From: DAIRET01 sp036795455 | Lineage (GTDB): Bacteria; Bacteroidota; Ignavibacteria; Ignavibacteriales; Ignavibacteriaceae | Assembly (NCBI GenBank): GCA_036795455.1 | Contig: DAIRET010000002.1 | Coordinates: 20,293 to 84,292 of the forward strand | Reading direction: 5' to 3' | Length of the DNA: 64,000 bases | Part shown: piece by piece, positions 8,578-15,705 of the stretch | Layout: each line of letters starts with the position of its first letter | Position numbering within the stretch: position 1 is the stretch's first letter | Translations under genes and position numbers: made by a program | Notes under the pieces: model-generated | What the model was told of the DNA's origin: nothing | Databases searched by the model: none | Seen by the model: only the letters and a program-made list of their open reading frames with translations

Positions 8578-9285
8578 TTAAACCTTTCCTACTTCGTTTA
8601 CTTTTGATAAGTGATTATCAAAGTACCCCACCATTTTTTGAGTAGTTTCAAAATTCTTGTTTAGTTCTATTAATGACTGCATTTCCGTAAACGGATTAAC
8701 GTTTGACTCTTCCAATGCACTCTGATACACGGCAAAATCTTCTTCCTCTGCAACAGTAAGGTTACTCTCCTTTATTACGAAGTTTTGATTATTGGCTCTT
8801 ATCACAGATGCTGCATCGGTAATTTTTCCGACTAAAAGTTTATCAACTACTTTATCACCGACCCTTACTTCGCCATTACGGCTGACTGTCAAACTTTTGC
8901 CGCTAACATGAAGGTCGTCCATAATTTGAATAGCTCCGCTTTCGCCTAAAAGCTTTAAGCCATTCTCGTTAATCAAAAATCCATCGTCCGATATTGTCAG
9001 TTTTCCATTCTTGGATAACTCCAACCCGTTTTCGGTTTCGTAAACAAGGAAGCCGGATCCGGATACAGCAAAATCAAGCGGGTTACCGGTTTGAATAAAG
9101 CTGCCTTCGGAAAAATCAGTCAAATGGTTTCTATCTGCCAAATCGATGCGGCTCATTATTTCGGCAAATGGAAGCTGCCTTTTATAACCGATTGAGTTTA
9201 GATTGGCAAGGTTATTAGAAACTATATCAATATTCTTTGTTTTAAGATGTAAATTTTTTGCCGCTTCATAAATGGAATTAATCAT
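8578..9285 (-). CDS. flgF: Flagellar proximal rod protein FlgF
   Basis: It shares the rod/hook N-terminus (KNIDIVSNNLANLNSIGYKRQLPFAEIM), the central FAVSGSGFLVYETENGLELSKNGKLTISDDGFL, and a C-terminal YQSALEESNVNPFTEMQSLIELNKNFETTQKMV helix. Position immediately before flgG and a length of 235 fit FlgF, a proximal rod subunit. The leading MINSIYEAAKNLHLKTKN is more divergent than in FlgG. The alternative would be a second FlgG-type rod protein; either way it is a rod component. A GGAGTAG site lies before the ATG. Confidence 0.88.
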   Translation of the reverse strand: MINSIYEAAKNLHLKTKNIDIVSNNLANLNSIGYKRQLPFAEIMSRIDLADRNHLTDFSEGSFIQTGNPLDFAVSGSGFLVYETENGLELSKNGKLTISDDGFLINENGLKLLGESGAIQIMDDLHVSGKSLTVSRNGEVRVGDKVVDKLLVGKITDAASVIRANNQNFVIKESNLTVAEEEDFAVYQSALEESNVNPFTEMQSLIELNKNFETTQKMVGYFDNHLSKVNEVGKV

Positions 9286-9298
9286 TTTATACTACTCC

Positions 9299-9721
9299 TT
9301 ACTTCCCGTAACTGCTCATAAGTTTAATTTTGGAAATCAGCTCCTGTTCACCTGTTGTAAAGTGTTTTGTTTTGTAATGATTTTTTACGGTTGCAATTTC
9401 TTTGTTATAAAAAATCGATTCTGCCCTAAGCATTTTTACTTTTTCCTTCAAAGGTTTTTGTGTACTGGTTTTTCTTCGTTTCATAGTTCTGAATAGCGTA
9501 TACAGCGAAAGAGTCATTATTACCGTAAGCAGAAGAATGAAATTCACATCGTTTTGTATAAACTTTTCAAGTTCGGAAGTAAAAGAAAAAAGATTTGCTT
9601 CCGAAAGCCCGGATACCGGGTTTGTGTTTCCGTTAAGAAGGGATGTTTTAATATGTTCCCATGCGGGTATTAATGCAATTACGGATAGTACAACTACTGT
9701 TCTTTTAGCTAATTTCTTCAT
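9299..9721 (-). CDS. Unknown membrane protein in the fliA-flgF segment
   Basis: A 140-residue protein not assigned to a family. It has a first hydrophobic stretch at about 8-22 (VVVLSVIALIPAW), a polar section that would be extracytoplasmic, and a second membrane helix at about 60-76 (VNFILLLTVIMTLSLYTLF). A basic cytoplasmic tail of about 60 residues follows (RTMKRRKTSTQKPLKEKVKM). The start overlaps the preceding stop by one base and flgF follows after 13 bases, so it is translated with flagellar genes. A role at the basal body is inference from context only. Confidence 0.6.
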   Translation of the reverse strand: MKKLAKRTVVVLSVIALIPAWEHIKTSLLNGNTNPVSGLSEANLFSFTSELEKFIQNDVNFILLLTVIMTLSLYTLFRTMKRRKTSTQKPLKEKVKMLRAESIFYNKEIATVKNHYKTKHFTTGEQELISKIKLMSSYGK

Positions 9722-11034
9722 TATCTGATTTTCCTTTTAATAGGGAAGAATAAACTCATTGTTGAACCTGAAGTTTCCGAGGAGATAATATCGAATTTCC
9801 CCTCGTGCTTTTTCATAAGATTCTCAAGTATTTTGTAATTCATATTACTTGCACCGGTGTTTTTGTTGTTCTTTTTATCGAACGCTTTCAAGTTTACTGT
9901 AGAGATAATTTTTACAACAATATTATCCTGTTTGTAACGGGTCTGAATGATAACACCTTCCGCACCGTTTGAATCTGCTTTTATTAAATCAAAAACATTT
10001 GATAGTATCTGGTACACATAGTTCTGATGACTTAAAACAGAGGGTGTGTTGTTATCAAGATCAAGAACGCATTCCAATTTAATGCTTTCCCAAGATGAAC
10101 GCGTTAGGTTGTGAAAATCGATTATATATTCATTTAGATTTACCGGGCTTATCTTAAGGTTGCTGTTCGAGCTGCTTGAAAATTTTACAAGACGATTAAC
10201 TGCATTATTAATTTTAACGATTTGAGATTTAAGAATGTCGAGATCGCTTTTTTCAACTTTATTATCTTCAAAAAGATCGATTTGTGTTGTTATTACCTGC
10301 AAAGGAGAAATTATTTCTTCCGCTATTCCAACTGTTAATTCTCCGACCGCAGTAAGTTTGAAATCATTTGCCAGCTTAGCCTGGTATGTTAGCAGTTCAT
10401 TGTAAGTATCGTTCAATTTCTTTTTTGTAAGTAAATATTCGATTTTACCCGTCGTTAATAAAAGTGCTCTTTCTATAATGTCTCTTTTGTTACTCGTAAT
10501 AACTGTTTCATTGTCGGGTGTTAAAATTACGAACAAACCTTTTGCTTTACCGTTTTCGGCAACCGGAATAAAGTAAAAGTATTGTTTTGAGCCGTTTGAA
10601 TTGTATGAGTTTAATACCGGGATAATTGCCGCTTTATTGGTGTCGAGAACGAGACTTAAAATACCTTCTTTATAGTAGTGATTAACAGGATCATCAATCT
10701 TTGAAATCATTCTTTCGATCACAGGGACGAGCTCTGTGGAAGTGTCGTTCAGCATCAACAACGAGAAATCTTTTACCCGTATAATTTCCTGAAGAAATAA
10801 ATTGAAAGCAGGCAGAACTTTCAGTTCATTTGTAATCTCTTGCAGGTCCTTCTGGTAGTCCGACAATTTTATAATGTAGTTATCCATCGAATTCAAAGTG
10901 TTTCTTTCTCCGGTTAATCGCTCTAAAATCTGCTCGCCGCTTAAAATGGATTCGCCGGCATTCACAGATGACTGCCCGACGAGGTAATCATAAAAAGAGA
11001 GATACGGGGCGCTATTTATTTGCTGTTTGTTCAT
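9721..11034 (-). CDS. Degenerate histidine kinase-like protein (pseudokinase) in the fliA operon
   Basis: A 437-residue soluble protein. Residues about 70-200 resemble a GAF-type sensor domain. Residues 225-290 align with the HisKA dimerisation helix, but the usual GIAHEINNPL reads GIAEEIISPL, so Glu239 replaces the phosphoacceptor histidine. The C-terminal region (about 325-435) aligns with the ATPase domain. Its N-box is altered (QILSNVFDLIKAD), no DxGxG box is visible where it should be, and GTGLGL is replaced by NTGASNMNY. It should not autophosphorylate and is more likely a scaffold or signal-binding partner. It overlaps the HDOD gene upstream by one base. Confidence 0.75.
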   Translation of the reverse strand: MNKQQINSAPYLSFYDYLVGQSSVNAGESILSGEQILERLTGERNTLNSMDNYIIKLSDYQKDLQEITNELKVLPAFNLFLQEIIRVKDFSLLMLNDTSTELVPVIERMISKIDDPVNHYYKEGILSLVLDTNKAAIIPVLNSYNSNGSKQYFYFIPVAENGKAKGLFVILTPDNETVITSNKRDIIERALLLTTGKIEYLLTKKKLNDTYNELLTYQAKLANDFKLTAVGELTVGIAEEIISPLQVITTQIDLFEDNKVEKSDLDILKSQIVKINNAVNRLVKFSSSSNSNLKISPVNLNEYIIDFHNLTRSSWESIKLECVLDLDNNTPSVLSHQNYVYQILSNVFDLIKADSNGAEGVIIQTRYKQDNIVVKIISTVNLKAFDKKNNKNTGASNMNYKILENLMKKHEGKFDIISSETSGSTMSLFFPIKRKIR

Positions 11035-11906
11035 TAAAATTTTATCAGCTTTGATTCTGTTTCTAATATTGGTTGATACTGGCTCATAAACTGCTCTATG
11101 TGTTCAAAATCTCTGAATCGTAACGTGTTTAATACCGATTCGTCAAAAACGTATCCTTCATCCCAGAAAAAGTTTTTAAAGTTCCATTTGCTTACAAAAT
11201 AGTCGGCAAGGTGAACAAGAGAAACAAGTTCAACGGCGTTTGTGGATTTACCCGGGCAGTGATGATATAAAACCGTGTTACAAAGGTTAGCCGGAAGATT
11301 CCATTTTTCAACAAGGTTGTTGCCGATTTCCTGGTGTGTTAAACCGAGAATTTCTTCTTCGGCATCGATGAATTTGTACTCGCCTGACTTTGAAAGGTCA
11401 AGTATCTTCATGAATGAAGAATGGAAATATTTGTGAATTGCCGAAACAGCAAGCTCGTGTAAAAGCCCGGCTATGAAAGCTTCGCCGGAAATTTTATATC
11501 CCATATCAAGAGCGATTCTTCTTGCAAGCGAACCAACGAGAAAAGAATGGAGCCATAAGTCTTTGTAATCCAGAACACCGTCATTCATGTTCTTGAAGGT
11601 TTCCATTATCGAAAGACCTATGATGATATTTTTAATTTCCTGGTAACCGAGAACCAGGATTGCAAAATCAATAGTAGAGACTTTACGAGGTATTCCATAA
11701 ATTGGAGAATTAGCGATTGCCAGCAGCTTTGTTGATAATCCCTGATCCCTCCCGATAATCCTTGACAACGTACTTGTTGATGTAGAAGAATCTTCAAGCA
11801 GCTTTGTTGTTTCAAGCATTACATTTGCGACAGTAGGAAGGTTGTGAATTCCGTCCAATACTTTTAAGGTTTTTTGCTTTTTTTCGGAAAATGTTTCGTT
11901 TGTCAT
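11034..11906 (-). CDS. HDOD domain signalling protein, second of a tandem pair
   Basis: Residues about 15-215 form an HDOD domain (HD-related output domain). Seen: LDGIHNLPTVANVMLETTKLL, IIGRDQGLSTKLLAIANSPIYG, STIDFAILVLGYQEIKNIIIGLSI and EAFIAGLLHELAV. HDOD proteins usually lack HD phosphodiesterase activity and act through protein contacts, often in motility or stress regulation. The neighbour 11920-12795 is clearly a paralogue over its whole length. Its order after fliA and before the pseudokinase suggests a three-protein regulatory module; that is inference. An internal shadow frame at 11618-11815 is not a gene. Confidence 0.85.
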   Translation of the reverse strand: MTNETFSEKKQKTLKVLDGIHNLPTVANVMLETTKLLEDSSTSTSTLSRIIGRDQGLSTKLLAIANSPIYGIPRKVSTIDFAILVLGYQEIKNIIIGLSIMETFKNMNDGVLDYKDLWLHSFLVGSLARRIALDMGYKISGEAFIAGLLHELAVSAIHKYFHSSFMKILDLSKSGEYKFIDAEEEILGLTHQEIGNNLVEKWNLPANLCNTVLYHHCPGKSTNAVELVSLVHLADYFVSKWNFKNFFWDEGYVFDESVLNTLRFRDFEHIEQFMSQYQPILETESKLIKF

Positions 11907-11919
11907 AATCTCACTATCG

Positions 11920-12795
11920 TTAAATTGTTATTAAATTAATTTGATTTTCAAAAAGTTGTTTGTACGACTGAATAAGGTTCTCGAGGTATTCTGCGTTACC
12001 GAGCCTAAGTATTGCCGTGATTTCTTCATCAAGGACGTAATCAAAATCCCAGTTAAAATCCCCTAACTGGAAATAGTTTGTCATATAGTCCGCAAGATGA
12101 ACAATTGCAGTAAGCTGCTTGTAATTTTCTGCTCCAGAAGGTAAATGGTGATTCATAATGACTTCCGACAATGAAGAAGGAAGGTTCCATTTTTCAATCA
12201 GTTTTGCGCCAATCTGGTTATGATGAAACCCGAGAGCTCTTTCTTCAGCATCATAAATCGACATTCCTTCATCATTAGCAAGGTCTAATATTTTCGAGTA
12301 ATCTTTCTTAAAATATCTACAGATAATCGGAATACCGAGGTCATGCAGTAAACCTGCAGTAAATGCTTCGCCGGTATTGGGAAGCCCGAGATCCATTGCA
12401 ATTCTTCTTGAAGCTGTTGCAGTCATAATTGAATGGAGTCCGAACTGTTTCTGGTCGAATTTCCCGTCGCAATAACTGCTGCATGTTTCTAAAATTGCAA
12501 ATGCAGACACTATGTTTTTTATGTGATTAAAACCAAGCACAACAATTGCAAAATCAATCGTTGCTACTCTTCTCGGGAATCCGAACAAAGGGGAATTTGC
12601 AACCGATAATATTTTTGTAGACAAACCCTGGTCTTTGCTTATTACTTTACTAAGCTGTGAAGCACTTGAAACCGGGTTCTGAATAATTGCATCAACTTCA
12701 AAAATTATATTCGGTAATGCAGGAAGATTCCTTATCCGCGAAAGTGCGGCTTCGATTTTTATTTCACTTTCGGGACTAATTACGTGATTTACCAT
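11920..12795 (-). CDS. HDOD domain signalling protein, first of a tandem pair
   Basis: An HDOD domain protein of 291 residues with the same layout as its downstream neighbour: RIRNLPALPNIIFEVDAIIQ, VISKDQGLSTKILSVANSPLFGFPRRVATIDFAIVVLGFNHIKN, EAFTAGLLHDLGIPIICRYF and HHNQIGAKLIEKWNLPSSL. Note LLHDLG here against LLHELA in the copy, so this one keeps an HD-like pair. The first codons overlap the end of fliA by 20 bases, which implies coupled expression with the flagellar sigma factor. The pair arose by duplication; their partners are unknown. Confidence 0.87.
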   Translation of the reverse strand: MVNHVISPESEIKIEAALSRIRNLPALPNIIFEVDAIIQNPVSSASQLSKVISKDQGLSTKILSVANSPLFGFPRRVATIDFAIVVLGFNHIKNIVSAFAILETCSSYCDGKFDQKQFGLHSIMTATASRRIAMDLGLPNTGEAFTAGLLHDLGIPIICRYFKKDYSKILDLANDEGMSIYDAEERALGFHHNQIGAKLIEKWNLPSSLSEVIMNHHLPSGAENYKQLTAIVHLADYMTNYFQLGDFNWDFDYVLDEEITAILRLGNAEYLENLIQSYKQLFENQINLITI

Positions 12796-13408
12796 AGATA
12801 GATTTAAAGTTATTCTTCAGTTGTTGTAAAATTTTAGTATGAATTTGCGACACCCTTGAAACAGTAATATTTAAGACTTCGGCTATTTCTTTATAGTTTA
12901 AACTTTCGTAGTAGTAAAGTGTAATAATTAATCTGTCGCGTTCATTCAGTTTTTTAAGAAGTGCAAAAAGGATTTCTTTTTCTTCTCCCTTTTTTACTGT
13001 TTCGTCCGGTGTTTCTGCATCGGAAGGAATTGTTTCCAGCAGCAAGTAGCCCCCTTCATCGTCCACCCCGGTTGAAAGGGAGAGGTTTTTATAAACCACA
13101 TCGTTTTCACCTGTTTTTCTCGGTTTAATCTGGATTTTCCGCAGTTCATCAATAATTTTCCCTCTTATTCTCTGAATTGCATACGTTTCAAACTTGGTAC
13201 CGTAATCCGGGTCAAATCTTTCAATTGCTTCACTTAAACCTTCAATCCCGAATTGATAAAAATCCTTTTCATCCATTATATCATATTTTTGTAACCGGGT
13301 ATTCTGGATAACGTAGTGAACAAGATTCAGATATTGAACTATTATCTTCTTCTTATTATCACTATCTGGATTTGCTTTGTATTCCTGCCACAGTGCAACA
13401 TTATTCAT
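12776..13408 (-). CDS. fliA: Flagellar sigma factor FliA (sigma-28 type), apparently lacking region 3
   Basis: A 210-residue sigma-70 family protein. Region 2 covers residues about 24-92 (YQFGIEGLSEAIERFDPDYGTKFETYAIQRIRGKIIDELRK), and region 4 about 145-200 (LNERDRLIITLYYYESLNYKEIAEVLNITVSRVSQIHTKIL). The SRVSQIH ending is the sigma-28 signature. In E. coli FliA (239) and B. subtilis SigD (254) some 40-45 residues of region 3 lie between DELRK and the pre-region-4 linker; here only about 18 residues intervene. It should direct RNA polymerase to late flagellar and chemotaxis genes, and a matching promoter lies at 43533-43559. Confidence 0.9.
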   Translation of the reverse strand: MNNVALWQEYKANPDSDNKKKIIVQYLNLVHYVIQNTRLQKYDIMDEKDFYQFGIEGLSEAIERFDPDYGTKFETYAIQRIRGKIIDELRKIQIKPRKTGENDVVYKNLSLSTGVDDEGGYLLLETIPSDAETPDETVKKGEEKEILFALLKKLNERDRLIITLYYYESLNYKEIAEVLNITVSRVSQIHTKILQQLKNNFKSIYGKSRN

Positions 13409-13640
13409 TGGAATTGTTTCCTATCATGTTATTGTAATCCGAATCTTTTTTATCGACTGTTTTGTTAACCGCCTTCATGAACGTCAAAATGATTATTGCA
13501 AGCGTAATGGTTACCACTACAAAAACAACCAGCGCCCGTATAATCACATGTTCTAAAACTATACCTTGCTGTACAAAAAATATTATCGAGAGAAAAAAAA
13601 TTAACAAACCAAACTGTACAACTATCTTATTCATCTTCAT
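13401..13640 (-). CDS. Small two-helix membrane protein before fliA
   Basis: A 79-residue protein of no recognised family. Two membrane helices (about 8-24 and 32-56) leave a short polar, Asn/Lys/Asp-rich cytoplasmic tail (KAVNKTVDKKDSDYNN). It is the first gene of the fliA unit, starts 26 bases after a sigma-54-like promoter, and overlaps the fliA start by 8 bases. A second ATG two codons in is equally possible. Its place suggests translational coupling to fliA or a role in sigma-factor control, but nothing in the sequence shows function. Confidence 0.6.
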   Translation of the reverse strand: MKMNKIVVQFGLLIFFLSIIFFVQQGIVLEHVIIRALVVFVVVTITLAIIILTFMKAVNKTVDKKDSDYNNMIGNNSNE

Positions 13641-13663
13641 TCCATTTTCTTTAGATGTAAAAA

Positions 13664-13679
13664 GACAAATTGTATACCA
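13664..13679 (-). promoter_or_regulatory. Candidate sigma-54 promoter of the fliA operon
   Basis: On the minus strand the sequence is TGGTAT-N5-TTGTC, which keeps the -24 GG and the ten-base spacing to the -12 pair, but has GT instead of GC. It lies about 26 bases before the first ATG. On its own it is weak; it gains weight because the flgB and fliL units have better matches at the same distance. A Bacteroidota-type reading (TATACAATTTG) overlaps it and cannot be excluded. Confidence 0.4.
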
Positions 13680-13710
13680 TAACTCTTTTTTTTTGAAGAC
13701 GTTAAATACT

Positions 13711-13733
13711 GCGAAAAAAGGGGATTTTTTCGC
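13711..13733. repeat. Perfect 9-bp inverted repeat upstream of the fliA operon
   Basis: GCGAAAAAA and its complement TTTTTTCGC flank a 5-base loop. It lies between the flhG stop and the fliA-operon promoter, about 32 bases upstream of the -24 element. It could be a weak terminator for the flhG transcript or an operator. There is no clean T-run on the minus strand after it, so a regulatory site is at least as likely. Confidence 0.5.
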
Positions 13734-13757
13734 TAAATAAAGGAAAGGTGCAGTTTC

Positions 13758-14585
13758 TTAATGGTGATTATTAGCCATTTGCCGATTTTTTTCAAGCCGG
13801 TTTAAAAGCACTGAAAACTGCTTTGCCGTTGTTGTACCGGGGTACTCTTTTAGGTAGATTTTTTGGTTTTGAAATGAACTCATTATATCTTTTTCAAAAG
13901 GGATATAACCCAAGTGGATTATCTCTATTCCGAGGAAATGGTTTACCGCTTTCTGCAGGTTTTCAGATGCAGTAACCGCATCATTTTCATCTATACATTT
14001 GTTAAATAGAACGCAATTCAAACCCGACAAATTATTAACAGTTGAAATTTTTGTGATTGCGTATGCGTCCATTACGGAAGTCGGATCTGTATTTGCTACG
14101 ACAATGTTTATGTCGGCAAACTTTATCGCAGTTAAAACCTCTGCCGGAACACCCGGCGGACAATCGATAAGGATATAATCATAACTCCCCCTTGAATCGC
14201 CTAACTTTTGCAGAAATGAAAGAATTTCATCCTCTTTTCCCCCGTTATTGTTAATATTTCCATCATCACCCATAATCAGGTGAAGATTATCGGTAAAGTG
14301 AAAAATAATATCTTCGAAGAAAACCCTGGAGTTCAAAAAATCCGGTATTGTAGATTGCGGAATCAGGTTCAACATTGTCCCGAGACTCGAAAAATTCAGG
14401 TTAAAATCGATTAGCAATACTTTTTTTCTTTCAGAAAGAAGAAATGCCGTATTTATTGCTGTAAAAGTTTTCCCCGTCCCTCCTTTGCCGGAGGTAAAAG
14501 TAATTACCGGGCAGCTATCGTATTTTGATTCTTCTTCCCGAAAATTTTTTAACTGAACAATCCTTTCTGCCTGACCAGCTATCAA
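13758..14585 (-). CDS. flhG: MinD-like ATPase FlhG (FleN/YlxH), flagellar number regulator
   Basis: A ParA/MinD family ATPase with a deviant Walker A (SGKGGTGKTFTA, residues about 32-43), switch I (VLLIDFNLNFSSLG) and Walker B (YDYILIDCPPGV). It pairs with FlhF and limits the number and placement of flagella. The short N-terminal stretch (IAGQAERIVQLKNF) resembles the DQAxxLR motif by which FlhG stimulates FlhF GTPase. It overlaps flhF by 4 bases. At 275 residues it is the normal size. Confidence 0.93.
   Translation of the reverse strand: MIAGQAERIVQLKNFREEESKYDSCPVITFTSGKGGTGKTFTAINTAFLLSERKKVLLIDFNLNFSSLGTMLNLIPQSTIPDFLNSRVFFEDIIFHFTDNLHLIMGDDGNINNNGGKEDEILSFLQKLGDSRGSYDYILIDCPPGVPAEVLTAIKFADINIVVANTDPTSVMDAYAITKISTVNNLSGLNCVLFNKCIDENDAVTASENLQKAVNHFLGIEIIHLGYIPFEKDIMSSFQNQKIYLKEYPGTTTAKQFSVLLNRLEKNRQMANNHH
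13760..13781 (-). promoter_or_regulatory. Candidate upstream activator element, fliA operon copy
   Basis: On the plus strand this is a variant of AATGGYTAWWATT-N2-ACAAATG, here beginning AATGGTGATTATT and ending CCATTTG. It overlaps the last codons and stop of flhG, 80 bases upstream of the candidate -24 box. Two related elements precede flgB and fliL. Part of the match may be due to coding constraint. It may bind a sigma-54 activator. Confidence 0.3.
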
Positions 14586-15703
14586 GATAGTTTCCCCGTG
14601 TAGATTAATTTTGCAATATAATCCGGGTCTGCAGCTATAATGTCATCCGGGATAACCTGTCCGTTTGTTAGAAATTTTACCGGGACGTTCATTTCGTTTG
14701 CAGTATTCAAAATATTTCCATACGAAACCGACTCGTCAAGTTTTGTAAAAATCAAACCGGAGTAGTTAAGTACTTTAAACTTCTTCGCAACATCCACCAG
14801 GTTTTTTGTAGCTCCGGTTGTATTTAATACAAGCATAGTTTCATCAATCTTTACGCCTGACAATGTCTGCCCTATTTCTTTAAGTTGGGCGGCATTATTC
14901 TGACTTCTTCCAACCGTATCTACAAATACAAGGTCTTTCTTGGCGAACTTTTTCATAATTTTGGGTACATCCGCTGCTTTATATGCAACAAGCATTTCTA
15001 TTTCACTTAGTTCTGCAAACGTTTTTAACTGATCAATTGCCCCCAGCCTGTAAGTGTCTATCGAGATTAATCCAACATTCAGTTTATGCAGGATTTTCGA
15101 AATTAATGCCAGTTTGGCTACGCACGTTGTTTTACCCACGCCGGTAGGTCCAACAAGTGCAACAACTTTGGGAGTATTTCTTTTTTTCACCTCAAAACCT
15201 TCAGTAGGAATCAATGATGATACTACCGAAGTTATGAAGTCGTTTGTTGCCGGTTTTTTCAGAAGATTCAATTGGTTTTTTATCTGCAGAATTATTTTTT
15301 CTGCGAGACGTGAACTCACATCATTTATTACAAGAATGCTTTTTATTTCAGCTAATTGTTCATCAAACGGGGATTTTTTTTGTTCCGTCTTATTTAATTC
15401 CGGATTTTTCGGCTCGGTTTTGGGTTGTTTGCCTGCACCCTGGTAAATCTTTTGTCGTAATATTTTCAACTCGGAATCGAAACCGCTTTCATCACCTGTC
15501 TCAATTCTTTTTTTAATATTCTTATTTAATTTTGCGACCGGTGTGTCTTCTTCCACTCCTGCAACTACTTCAAAAACTACCCTGGAGCTTCCATTCTGCT
15601 TCAAATTTTTTGTGCTTAAAATAACCGCTTCGTCCCCCATTTCACCTTTAATTTGAGCCAAAGCCTCTTTTAGAGAGGGTGCAAGAAACTTTTTAATTTT
15701 CAT
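14582..15703 (-). CDS. flhF: Flagellar biosynthesis GTPase FlhF
   Basis: An SRP-type GTPase. The N-terminus MKIKKFLAPSLKEALAQIKGEMGDEAVILSTK is the conserved FlhF B-domain start. A basic linker follows, then the NG domain with G1 GPTGVGKTT (residues about 185-193), SIDTYRLGAIDQLKTFAE, VDTVGRSQNN and TKLDESVSYGNILN. It recruits early basal-body components to the pole or assembly site and works with FlhG, its downstream neighbour. Length 373 fits. It is 2 bases after flhA. Confidence 0.95.
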   Translation of the reverse strand: MKIKKFLAPSLKEALAQIKGEMGDEAVILSTKNLKQNGSSRVVFEVVAGVEEDTPVAKLNKNIKKRIETGDESGFDSELKILRQKIYQGAGKQPKTEPKNPELNKTEQKKSPFDEQLAEIKSILVINDVSSRLAEKIILQIKNQLNLLKKPATNDFITSVVSSLIPTEGFEVKKRNTPKVVALVGPTGVGKTTCVAKLALISKILHKLNVGLISIDTYRLGAIDQLKTFAELSEIEMLVAYKAADVPKIMKKFAKKDLVFVDTVGRSQNNAAQLKEIGQTLSGVKIDETMLVLNTTGATKNLVDVAKKFKVLNYSGLIFTKLDESVSYGNILNTANEMNVPVKFLTNGQVIPDDIIAADPDYIAKLIYTGKLS

Positions 15704-15705
15704 TA

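Noticed and set aside
11618..11815. 65-codon frame within the HDOD gene
   Set aside because: Same-strand shadow frame inside a clear HDOD domain, Gln/Ser-rich and without a start context.
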